A stretch of 9,527 bases of DNA from DATLYH01 sp035575035 (GTDB lineage Bacteria > Planctomycetota > Planctomycetia > Gemmatales > Gemmataceae): positions 1-9,527 of the forward strand of contig DATLYH010000235.1 in assembly GCA_035575035.1 (NCBI GenBank). Reading direction: 5' to 3'. Of this stretch, positions 1 through 5,896 are shown in pieces. The notes under the pieces were generated by a model. The model searched no databases. It saw only the letters and a list, made by a program, of their open reading frames with translations, and was not told where the DNA came from. The translations under genes and the position numbers were made by a program. Every line of letters begins with the position of its first letter. Position 1 is the stretch's first letter.

Positions 1-168
1 GCCGCCGGTCCGGTCGCCGCCCCAACGCAACGTCGCCTCGGGGGAGCGCGACGGCACTTCGGCATACTGAGCCAGACCGGCCAGCGCCGCGTAACCGACC
101 ACTGCGGCCGTACCCCAGAACCACCAGCCCCGGGACAAGGCGAACACACCCCCTGAGGATGAGATCAT
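1..168 (-). CDS. Hypothetical membrane protein, N-terminal 56 codons (runs off the window)
   Basis: The minus strand is open from an ATG at 168-166 to the window edge, giving 56 residues that begin MISSSGGVFALSRGWWFWG. Residues about 14-34 form one hydrophobic segment (WWFWGTAAVVGYAALAGLA), probably a signal anchor or first membrane helix, followed by a polar Ser/Arg/Glu stretch. The start lies 13 bases after the stop of the upstream minus-strand gene (182-727), so the two are probably co-transcribed. No clear Shine-Dalgarno is visible in the short gap, so translation may be coupled. The family cannot be named from this fragment. The coding call rests on the continuous frame, the membrane segment and the tight spacing. 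Confidence 0.6.
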   Translation of the reverse strand, partial: MISSSGGVFALSRGWWFWGTAAVVGYAALAGLAQYAEVPSRSPEATLRWGGDRTGG

Positions 169-181
169 TCCACGCTAGGAA

Positions 182-727
182 TCAGTACGCCACCGGCCCC
201 GGCGGCGGCAGGTCGCCGGGGTGGGACTCGAAGGCTGTCTTACCGTCCGGACTCAAGAGCACCACAACGGCCCAGATGCCAATCGCCATGCCGACCAGGC
301 AGCAGCTTAGCGGCGAGATGCAGGGCAGCCCGGCCGTTATCGACCCCAAGATTGCCATCACCCGGCCGCGCCGCGCCAGCATGCACACGCCGCCGATGAC
401 GATTAGCAATGACGCCACCAGGACGACCGCCCCGCTCCCCAGGCCGCCGTAGATGTAAATGTTCAGGAGGTCCTGCGTGCTCCAGTCTTCCTCGCGGAGC
501 ATCTCCATCCGCTGACGCTGAGCGGGATCCTGCTGCACCATCTTGTCGAATTCCTCGGGCGGTATGGTTGTGAAAAACAGGCCGATCAGCAGCAGGCCAA
601 TCGCCGCGATCAGGTTCAGGGCGCCAACCACGATGAGGAAGACCCCGGGCAGGGTGAGTCGCCCAGTGGCCTCGCTCGTCCGGGGGGGGCCGGACTCGAC
701 GGGGTGGTGCTCAGGCTCGAAGCTCAT
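182..727 (-). CDS. Four-helix integral membrane protein of unknown function
   Basis: The 181-residue protein has a polar N-terminus (about 1-25, rich in His, Glu and Pro) and hydrophobic segments at about 27-51 (LPGVFLIVVGALNLIAAIGL), 97-116 and 122-158. The last is long enough for two helices around the Pro-Cys-rich turn LPCISPLSCC. Between the first and second segments lies a charged loop (about 55-90: PPEEFDKMVQQDPAQRQRMEM) that should form a helix outside the membrane. The C-terminus is Pro-rich and polar. The start is supported by a good ribosome site, GAGGAG, a few bases before the ATG. It appears to be the first gene of a minus-strand unit with the gene at 1-168. I recognise no named family. 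Similar short DUF-type membrane proteins are common in planctomycetes, but a role cannot be assigned. Confidence 0.8.
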   Translation of the reverse strand: MSFEPEHHPVESGPPRTSEATGRLTLPGVFLIVVGALNLIAAIGLLLIGLFFTTIPPEEFDKMVQQDPAQRQRMEMLREEDWSTQDLLNIYIYGGLGSGAVVLVASLLIVIGGVCMLARRGRVMAILGSITAGLPCISPLSCCLVGMAIGIWAVVVLLSPDGKTAFESHPGDLPPPGPVAY

Positions 728-812
728 GGGTTCTCCTCGGGCAGACGACCGGCCGGAAAAGGAAGCAATAACGGGAGCGGCTCGACATCCCGGCTGCGGA
801 CAGATTGGCAGT

Positions 813-818
813 ATTGTA
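813..818 (-). promoter_or_regulatory. Candidate -10 box for the minus-strand membrane-protein gene
   Basis: Read on the minus strand this is TACAAT, five of six bases of the sigma-70 -10 consensus, in a locally AT-richer patch about 85 bases before the ATG at 727. No convincing -35 hexamer is seen at the usual distance, so the call is tentative. Confidence 0.3.
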
Positions 819-965
819 GCGGAGCGCGGCGCAAATCCCAGAGCATGCGGAGAGGATTATTTCCAGACGTTTCCCGACGGACTGGGAGCCCGGCCCGCCG
901 GCGGCGCTTCCGCTGGGCAGTTGGCCAGGTGCCGGACTTTTCACGAGACTTGGACGCCTCCCCCT

Positions 966-974
966 TGATAAAAT
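966..974 (+). promoter_or_regulatory. Extended -10 promoter box (TGATAAAAT) upstream of the exporter operon
   Basis: The sequence is TG-A-TAAAAT: the TGn extension followed by a hexamer matching TATAAT at five of six positions, in an otherwise very GC-rich region. No good -35 box is seen, which extended -10 promoters can tolerate. The surrounding 13-mer CCTTGATAAAATA (963-975) occurs again, in matching orientation, directly before the phosphatase gene at 9379-9391. The exporter ATG at 1191 lies about 215 bases downstream. Confidence 0.45.
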
Positions 975-987
975 AAGGGCACCTTAT
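973..987. promoter_or_regulatory. Short perfect dyad next to the -10 box, possible operator
   Basis: ATAAGG-GCA-CCTTAT is a perfect 6-bp inverted repeat with a 3-base spacer. It overlaps the end of the -10 box and covers the expected transcription start. This is where a repressor would bind, but no regulator gene is nearby and the arms are short, so the call is weak. Confidence 0.25.
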
Positions 988-1051
988 GAGCCGGCCGTTT
1001 GGAGAGACGGTCGGTCCTGCCGCGAAGAATTCGCTCACCAGCGCTGCCTGA
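986..1051 (+). CDS. Possible 21-residue leader peptide (uORF)
   Basis: An ATG at 986 opens a 21-codon frame (MSRPFGETVGPAAKNSLTSAA, stop at 1049-1051). AGGG lies six bases before the ATG, a plausible ribosome site, and the frame starts about ten bases after the extended -10 box. The peptide has no obvious attenuator run or hydrophobic stretch. It could be a leader ORF for the exporter operon or a chance frame; composition alone cannot decide. Confidence 0.2.
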   Translation: MSRPFGETVGPAAKNSLTSAA

Positions 1052-1190
1052 CCCGCCCGAGACTTGATCCAAAATCAGTAGGAAGGTGAAGGGAAGAGAC
1101 GATTCCACACCCTGGCGGCACCCACGCCGCACCAGGGGCGGCTGGGCCGGCCGGCGGTCGGCGAGGTCCGTGCGTGAGGGACTGCTTACG

Positions 1191-2480
1191 ATGAAGGCGA
1201 TCCTGGGACTGCTCGTTGCGATGGCTGTGCTCGTCGGGGGCGGGCTCGGCCTGTGGTACTGGCAAGAACGCAATCACACCGGCACCGCGTTCCGCACTGC
1301 TGCCGTGGAGCGCGGCACTGTCTGGGCGACTATCAGCGCCACCGGCACGGTCATGCCCGAGGAGCGGATCGATGTCGGCGCCCAGGTCGCCGGTCAGATC
1401 AAGGCTTTCGGCCGCGATCCGCGCGACAGTTCCCGTCCTATCGATTTCTGCTCCGTCGTGGAAGAGGGAACCGTCCTGGCTCAGCTTGATGATACCCTCT
1501 TCAAGGCGCGCGTGGCCCAGGCCCGGGCCAACCTGCAAAAGGCCGAGGCCGAGATGGAGCAGGCCCAGGCCCGGCTGTTGCAGGCCGAGCGCGACTGGGA
1601 ACGGGCCCGGCGGCTCGGCTCGCAGCGGGCGGTCTCCGGTCTCGACTTCGACACGGTCCAGGCCAACTACGAGTCGGCCAAGGCCTTGGTCGCGGTAGCC
1701 AAGGCCAACGTCGCCCAAGCCCAGGCCGCCCTCCAGGAGGCCGAGATCAACCTCGGCTATACCACCATCCGCTCCCCGGTCAAGGGGGTGATCATCGAGC
1801 GCAAGGTGAACGTCGGCCAGACGGTCGTGGCCAACCTGAACGCCCCCAGCCTGTTCATCATTGCCACCGACCTGACCCGGATGCAGGTCTGGGCCGCGGT
1901 CAATGAGGCGGACATCGGCAACATCTACCCCGGCCAGGCCGTCCAGTTCACCGTGGACAGCCGGCCCGGCGAGACGTTCACCGGCGTCGTCTATCAAATC
2001 CGCCTCAACGCCACCACGACCCAGAACGTGGTCATTTACACGGTGGTGGTCAACACCGACAACTCGCACGGCAAGCTGCTGCCCAACCAAACGGCCAACC
2101 TCCTCTTCGATGTGCAGCGGCGCGAGAATGTCCTGGTGGTGCCCAACTCGGCCCTGCGGTGGCGGCCGCAGCTGCACCTCGTGGTGCCCGAGGCTCGCGA
2201 GGAGTACGCCCGACTGCTGCGGCGCAAGGCCGCCGCGGCGGCGGGCCGCTCCGGTGAGGATGAGGCCGTCGGCCGCGGTTACCTCTGGGTCGAGGAGGAC
2301 GGCCTGGTGCGGCCAATCCCGGTGCGCACGGGCATCACCGACGGCACCGTCACCGAGATCGTCGCGGGAGACATCAGCGAGGGGACCCTCGTGGTCACCG
2401 GCGAGGTCGGCTCAGGCAACAACGAGCAGACGGTCAACCCGTTCACGCCCCAGTTCAACCGGAACAAGCAACAGCAGTAA
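1191..2480 (+). CDS. MacA/HlyD-type periplasmic membrane-fusion (adaptor) protein of an ABC exporter
   Basis: The 429-residue protein has an N-terminal membrane anchor (about 4-23, MKAILGLLVAMAVLVGGGLG) and a first lipoyl-like half with ATGTVMPEERIDVGAQVAGQI (about 50-70). An Ala/Gln/Glu-rich coiled-coil hairpin follows (about 104-188), then the second lipoyl half, IRSPVKGVIIERKVNVGQTV (about 193-212). Next come a beta-barrel domain (about 228-310) and a membrane-proximal domain with the family-typical VLVVPNSAL (314-322). Such proteins dock on the permease and carry substrate across the periplasm. The C-terminal part holds an Arg/Ala-rich insert (about 340-360), making it longer than E. coli MacA. 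The frame is open back to a GTG at 1086, but the added residues are Arg-rich and would sit before the anchor, so ATG 1191 is preferred; GAGGG lies about ten bases upstream. It is the first gene of a three-gene exporter operon. Substrate is unknown. Confidence 0.9.
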   Translation: MKAILGLLVAMAVLVGGGLGLWYWQERNHTGTAFRTAAVERGTVWATISATGTVMPEERIDVGAQVAGQIKAFGRDPRDSSRPIDFCSVVEEGTVLAQLDDTLFKARVAQARANLQKAEAEMEQAQARLLQAERDWERARRLGSQRAVSGLDFDTVQANYESAKALVAVAKANVAQAQAALQEAEINLGYTTIRSPVKGVIIERKVNVGQTVVANLNAPSLFIIATDLTRMQVWAAVNEADIGNIYPGQAVQFTVDSRPGETFTGVVYQIRLNATTTQNVVIYTVVVNTDNSHGKLLPNQTANLLFDVQRRENVLVVPNSALRWRPQLHLVVPEAREEYARLLRRKAAAAAGRSGEDEAVGRGYLWVEEDGLVRPIPVRTGITDGTVTEIVAGDISEGTLVVTGEVGSGNNEQTVNPFTPQFNRNKQQQ

Positions 2481-2481
2481 G

Positions 2482-2522
2482 AGTCCGTAGCCAGTCGCCC
2501 TCTTTGCTGCTGGCTACGGACT
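2482..2522 (+). repeat. 13-bp perfect stem-loop between adaptor and ATPase genes
   Basis: AGTCCGTAGCCAG (2482-2494) is perfectly complementary to CTGGCTACGGACT (2510-2522), with a 15-base loop. It starts one base after the adaptor stop codon. There is no T-run after it, so it is not a standard terminator. It may protect the adaptor mRNA end or set the ratio of adaptor to ATPase. The left arm can also pair with 2528-2536, just before the ATPase start. Confidence 0.6.
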
Positions 2523-2537
2523 GCGGACTACGGACTA
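2517..2537 (+). repeat. Three tandem 7-mers CGGACT(G/A)
   Basis: CGGACTG, CGGACTA and CGGACTA follow each other directly and end five bases before the ATPase ATG. They overlap the right arm of the stem-loop. They fill the place where a ribosome site should be, and no Shine-Dalgarno sequence is visible for the ATPase start. Confidence 0.6.
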
Positions 2538-2542
2538 TCGCA

Positions 2543-3253
2543 ATGGAACTGATCCGCCTGGAGAATATCTACAAGACGTACCGCCTGGGCGAAGTGGACC
2601 TGCCCGTGTTGCGCGGCGTGTCGCTGACCATTAACCGGGGCGAGTTGGTTGCCCTGATGGGGGCGTCCGGCTCGGGCAAGACCACGCTGATGAACATCCT
2701 TGGCTTCCTTGACCGCCCAGACTCCGGCCGGTACTGGCTCGAAGGGGAAGATGTGAGCCGGCTGTCGCCCGACCAGCGGGCCGTGCTGCGCAATCAGAAA
2801 ATCGGCTTCGTCTTCCAGAACTTCAATCTGCTGCCGCGGACCACCGCCCTGGAGAATGTCCTGATGCCCTTGGCTTACTCGCCAGAGGCCATCTCCGAGC
2901 GCGAGGGGCGGCAGCGGGCGCGGCGGTTGCTGGAGCGCGTCGGGTTGGGCGATCGGCTGCATCATGAACCGTCGCAGCTGTCCGGCGGCCAGCAGCAGCG
3001 TGTGGCCATCGCCCGCGCCCTGATCAACAACCCGTCGATCCTGTTCGCCGACGAGCCGACCGGCAACCTCGACTCGCACAGCAGCGCAGAGATCCTGCGC
3101 TTGTTCGAGGAGCTGAGCGAGCGTGACGGCCTGACCGTCGTCCTGGTGACGCACGACGCCGGCGTGGCCGGCCATGCCCGCCGGGTCATCCGCATGCGCG
3201 ACGGACGGATTGAAGAAAGTGCGGCGGTTTCGGCCGCTTGCGGCCTTGTTTAG
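2543..3253 (+). CDS. MacB/LolD-type ABC transporter ATPase
   Basis: The 236-residue protein is a complete ABC nucleotide-binding domain. It has Walker A GASGSGKTT (40-48), Q-loop FQNFNLL (Q92), signature LSGGQQQR (146-153), Walker B ILFADE (166-171) with catalytic Glu171, the D-loop region GNLDS (174-178) and H-loop His204. The N-terminus (IRLENIYKTY, LRGVSLTINRGELVALMG) is typical of the MacB/LolD/FtsE group, which drives mechanotransmission by FtsX-like permeases rather than substrate transport through the membrane. The frame is open to an ATG at 2504, but that segment comes from the hairpin and 7-mer repeats, so ATG 2543 is chosen. No ribosome site is seen, so coupling to the adaptor gene is possible. 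The stop codon TAG (3251-3253) lies inside a palindromic repeat, and the last residues (AAVSAACGLV) look like run-on sequence. Confidence 0.93.
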   Translation: MELIRLENIYKTYRLGEVDLPVLRGVSLTINRGELVALMGASGSGKTTLMNILGFLDRPDSGRYWLEGEDVSRLSPDQRAVLRNQKIGFVFQNFNLLPRTTALENVLMPLAYSPEAISEREGRQRARRLLERVGLGDRLHHEPSQLSGGQQQRVAIARALINNPSILFADEPTGNLDSHSSAEILRLFEELSERDGLTVVLVTHDAGVAGHARRVIRMRDGRIEESAAVSAACGLV

Positions 3254-3321
3254 CCGCGAGCCTCCGGCGAGCGCTGAATGGCGAGCCGGGAGCGTCAGCG
3301 ACCGGAGCTCCGCCGCTAAAC
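3248..3321. repeat. 74-bp palindromic intergenic repeat element
   Basis: The outer arms, 3248-3267 and 3302-3321, are inverted copies matching at 16 of 20 positions; both ends read GTTTAGC when oriented outward-in. An inner 6-bp pair, CGCTGA (3272-3277) and TCAGCG (3295-3300), extends the fold. The interior holds one copy of the GAGC-N5-GCGTCAGC core (3283-3299) also seen near 7365, 7396, 9413 and 9451. The left end supplies the ATPase stop codon. It looks like a REP/MITE-like dispersed element that inserted between ATPase and permease genes and could form a strong mRNA hairpin there. Confidence 0.6.
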
Positions 3322-3337
3322 GAACGAGGACTTCACT

Positions 3338-4705
3338 GTGGTGTTCCCGATGAGGTCGTTCTACCGCACTCTCCGGATGGCCTTCCACGCCCTGCGGCGC
3401 AATGTTATGCGCTCGGCCCTGACCACACTGGGCATCGTCATCGGCGTCTCCGCGGTCATCGCCATGATGGAGATCGGCCAGGGGTCGGCATCGGCGGTGA
3501 AGCGGATTGTCAGCAACATGGGGGCCAACAGCCTGATGGTCCAGCCGGGGGCCGCCTCCTCCGGCGGCGTTACCTTCGGCTCCGGCAGCGTGCTGACGCT
3601 CACTCCGGAGGACGCCGAGGCGATCGACCGCGAGTGCCCGGCGGTGCACAGCGCCGCCCCGGTGGTCCGCGCCCGCACCCAGGTGGTCTACGGCAACCGC
3701 AACTGGACGCCGCTGTACCTCTATGGCACCACGCCGGCTTTCCTGACCGTGCGCGATTGGGGCGACCTGGAAGAGGGCGAGCCGTTCACCGACCGCGATG
3801 TCCGCAACGCCGCCAAGGTCTGCCTGCTGGGACAGACGATCGTTCGCGAGCTGTTCGGCGACGAGTCGCCCATCGGCCGGGAAGTGCGGGTGCAGAACGT
3901 GCCGCTCAAGGTGATCGGCGTCCTCAAGCGGAAAGGGGCCAACCTGATGGGCTACGACGAGGACGACATGCTGGTGGCGCCGTGGACGACCATCAAGTAC
4001 CGTGTCAGCGGCAGCGGCGTGACCACCGTCAGCAATGCCGCTCTGGCCGCCCCAGCGCAGGGAACGCTGGGCTTCGCCGGCACCCCGGCGTCTGCGGATC
4101 AGTCGGCCGTGCCGCTGTCGAGCACCGCCCCGCCGGTGCGCTTCGCCAATATCGACCGGATCATGGTGCGGGCCCAGTCGGTGGAAGCGGTCCCCGAGGC
4201 GATCCGTCAGATCACCGAGTTGCTGCACGAGCGCCACCGCATCAAGCCCGGCGAGCCCGACGATTTCAACATCCGCGACATGGCCGAATCGACCAAGGCA
4301 CTGGCCCAGACAGCCCGGCTGATGACCGGCCTGCTGCTGTTCGTCGCCCTGATCTCGCTGATTGTCGGCGGGGTGGGGATCATGAACATCATGCTCGTGT
4401 CGGTGACGGAGCGGACCCGCGAGATCGGGTTGCGGATGGCCGTTGGCGCCCGGGGGCGCGACATCCTGTGGCAATTCCTGGTCGAGTCGGTGGTGTTGTG
4501 CGTGCTGGGCGGGGCCGCCGGTATTGCGCTGGGCCGGCTCTGCTCCTACCTGGTCTGGCGGCTGCTGCGCTGGCCGACCGAGCCGTCGCTGCCGGCAATC
4601 ATCGCTGCCGTGTCGGTCTCCGTCGCCGTCGGTATCATCTTCGGCTACTACCCCGCCTGGAAGGCTTCGCGCCTCGATCCGATCCAGGCGCTGCGGTATG
4701 AATGA
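3338..4705 (+). CDS. MacB/FtsX-type ABC transporter permease
   Basis: The 455-residue protein follows the MacB permease plan: first membrane helix about 25-45 (MRSALTTLGIVIGVSAVIAM), a periplasmic MacB-PCD-type domain (about 50-320) and three C-terminal helices (about 328-355, 380-405 and 418-437). Family hallmarks are the cytoplasmic coupling segment SVTERTREIGLRMAVGAR (355-372) and the end PAWKASRLDPIQALRYE (439-455). In E. coli MacB the ATPase is fused to this part; here it is the separate gene upstream. A Ser/Ala/Pro-rich stretch (about 222-267) looks like a flexible insertion in the periplasmic domain. GTG 3338 is chosen because GAGGA lies seven bases before it; GTG 3341 is equally possible and ATG 3350 is too far from that site. 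No TolC-like outer-membrane channel is present. It is the last gene of the operon, and the next gene converges nine bases later. Confidence 0.92.
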   Translation: MVFPMRSFYRTLRMAFHALRRNVMRSALTTLGIVIGVSAVIAMMEIGQGSASAVKRIVSNMGANSLMVQPGAASSGGVTFGSGSVLTLTPEDAEAIDRECPAVHSAAPVVRARTQVVYGNRNWTPLYLYGTTPAFLTVRDWGDLEEGEPFTDRDVRNAAKVCLLGQTIVRELFGDESPIGREVRVQNVPLKVIGVLKRKGANLMGYDEDDMLVAPWTTIKYRVSGSGVTTVSNAALAAPAQGTLGFAGTPASADQSAVPLSSTAPPVRFANIDRIMVRAQSVEAVPEAIRQITELLHERHRIKPGEPDDFNIRDMAESTKALAQTARLMTGLLLFVALISLIVGGVGIMNIMLVSVTERTREIGLRMAVGARGRDILWQFLVESVVLCVLGGAAGIALGRLCSYLVWRLLRWPTEPSLPAIIAAVSVSVAVGIIFGYYPAWKASRLDPIQALRYE

Positions 4706-4714
4706 CGGAGCCAA

Positions 4715-5599
4715 TCAGAAGCGAACGCCGAGGTTGCCGAGGACCATGATGTCCTGGACATCGCCACTGCTGCGGCGCTGCAAAATGTCGCTCCAGGTGT
4801 AACCCCAGACCCCGCGGAGACCGAACAAGAAGATGCAGCAGCCGCGGGGGATCTCCAGGTCGCTGTGCACCGCCACGAAGACCCGGCCGAGCACATCGGT
4901 ACGGTGGCGGATCTCGTTGAACTCGACCTTGCCTGTGCCCCAGCTGCCGCCCACATCGGCGCCGACGCGCCACGCCGGGCCGTGACAGCTGCCGTCGCCG
5001 AGCAAGTACCACTCCCGGCCGCCCGACAGGTTGACGAAGGTCCGGTTCAGGGCATGGATGGAAACCGGGATCGGCTCGCGGAGGGTGATGGTCTGGCCAT
5101 TCGGGCCGGTGACCGTGTCGTTAAGGATGATCGGGACCTTGATCTCGGGCCGCCGGCCGTTGTTGTGGATGTTGGTCAGGCCGATGTCCACCGTCCAGGC
5201 CGCCGTCTGCGGCACATTGAACAAGACCATGCGGGCGCCTCCCTCGATGGCCCAGCCGGTCTCCAGCGTCCGCCCGAAGATGGCCCCTTCGATGGGGAAC
5301 GACGGGCCGGCGCGCAGGTAAAGCTCATAGCGCAGCGGCTGGTGGTGGCCGAACGGTCCGCAGCAGCACGGCTGGTTGTAGAGGATCCAGCTCGACAGGC
5401 TGGCGGGCGGGACCGGATCACTGGCCGGGGGGCCGGGCGGAGCAGGGGCGTTCATGGAAAACACCTGCCCGGGCTGAGCCGGTGGCGCCGCCGGATCAAC
5501 CGGGCCGTAGACCGGTGTCGCCGGGCCCTGGGCGCACGCCGCGCCGACGCCGCAGAGGGTCAGGGCCAGGGCCCACAGGCCGACGTTCTTGACGCTCAT
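4715..5599 (-). CDS. Secreted, probable outer-membrane beta-barrel protein of unknown function
   Basis: The 294-residue protein starts with a signal peptide (about 1-23, MSVKNVGLWALALTLCGVGA, likely cleaved after ACA). A Pro/Ala-rich linker (about 26-68) contains PAPPGPPASDPVPPAS, followed by a Cys triplet in NQPCCCGPFGHHQP (75-88). From about residue 90 on, alternating aromatic and small residues and repeated Gly suggest beta-strands, as in YELYLRAGPS, WAIEGGARMVLF, AWRVGADVGGSWG and IFLFGLRGVWGYTW. The protein ends NLGVRF; a C-terminal Phe is typical of barrel proteins inserted in outer membranes. Further Cys pairs (C254-C255) may matter for disulfides. GAGGA four bases before the ATG supports the start. 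It converges on the exporter permease and has its own promoter region, so it is not in that operon. No specific family is recognised. Confidence 0.75.
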   Translation of the reverse strand: MSVKNVGLWALALTLCGVGAACAQGPATPVYGPVDPAAPPAQPGQVFSMNAPAPPGPPASDPVPPASLSSWILYNQPCCCGPFGHHQPLRYELYLRAGPSFPIEGAIFGRTLETGWAIEGGARMVLFNVPQTAAWTVDIGLTNIHNNGRRPEIKVPIILNDTVTGPNGQTITLREPIPVSIHALNRTFVNLSGGREWYLLGDGSCHGPAWRVGADVGGSWGTGKVEFNEIRHRTDVLGRVFVAVHSDLEIPRGCCIFLFGLRGVWGYTWSDILQRRSSGDVQDIMVLGNLGVRF

Positions 5600-5896
5600 G
5601 CTGTCCTCGCTTTTCAGCTAGAGCCGGGACAGACCGGCCGGCCCCACGGTGAACCGTCACCGCATGAATCACTCTATTCTTCGGACGGAAGGTGGGTCGG
5701 AGTTGACAGGAATATCGGTTGGCGCGGTTGTAGCGACTGTCCGGCCTGCCCGTGGGTTGCCTCCCTCGCCCATTCGGCGGAAGTTGCCTCGACCCGGCCG
5801 CCCCGCTAGGGTGAAAAGATGGGGCGGGCAATGCTTCCGCGCCCGGCCGCACGACCTCGGCAATTGGCGCGGGCGGGCTGAAGCGATGGAGATGCA
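5600..5896. other. Divergent intergenic region with candidate promoter signals
   Basis: This 297-base gap lies between the outer-membrane protein gene (minus) and the 481-aa protein gene (plus). It contains a perfect dyad CGGTGA-ACCG-TCACCG at 5647-5662, about 50 bases before the minus-strand ATG. An isolated TTGACA lies at 5703-5708, without a good -10 box behind it. There is also a weak pair TTGCCT (5785-5790) and TAGGGT (5808-5813) with 17-base spacing. None is strong. No coding region or RNA gene is evident. Confidence 0.35.

Larger units (their letters stand above)
728..1190. other. Divergent intergenic region between the membrane-protein genes and the exporter operon
   Basis: This 463-base gap separates genes transcribed away from each other. 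I see no conserved gene in it: the open frames that cross it are arginine- and proline-rich and look non-coding. It holds a candidate minus-strand -10 box (813-818), a plus-strand extended -10 box (966-974), a short dyad just after it (973-987) and a possible 21-codon leader ORF (986-1051). If the plus-strand box is used, the exporter mRNA has a leader of roughly 210 bases, long enough for regulation. Confidence 0.5.

Noticed and set aside
1086..1190. GTG start at 1086 giving a 35-residue N-terminal extension of the adaptor protein
   Set aside because: The extension is Arg-rich and would precede the membrane anchor; ATG 1191 gives the normal adaptor N-terminus.
1035..2177. Open frame of 380 codons on the minus strand opposite the adaptor gene
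   Set aside because: It is antisense to the adaptor coding region, with Gly/Leu/Asp-rich low-complexity translation and no domain.
2504..2542. ATG at 2504 as start of the ATPase
   Set aside because: The added 13 residues are translated from the hairpin and 7-mer repeats; ATPase homology begins right after ATG 2543.
3238..4701. Open frame of 487 codons on the plus strand in another frame of the permease region
   Set aside because: Its Arg/Gly/Pro/His-rich translation is typical of a frame-shifted GC-rich gene; the alternative frame encodes a clear MacB permease.
2528..4714. Open frame of 728 codons on the minus strand opposite the ATPase and permease genes
   Set aside because: It is fully antisense to two well-recognised ABC genes and rich in His, Gln, Asp and Arg, the composition expected from the complement of GC3-rich genes. 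It has no recognisable motif.
4865..5809. Open frame of 314 codons on the plus strand opposite the outer-membrane protein gene
   Set aside because: The opposite strand has a signal peptide, a ribosome site and barrel-like composition; this frame has none of these.
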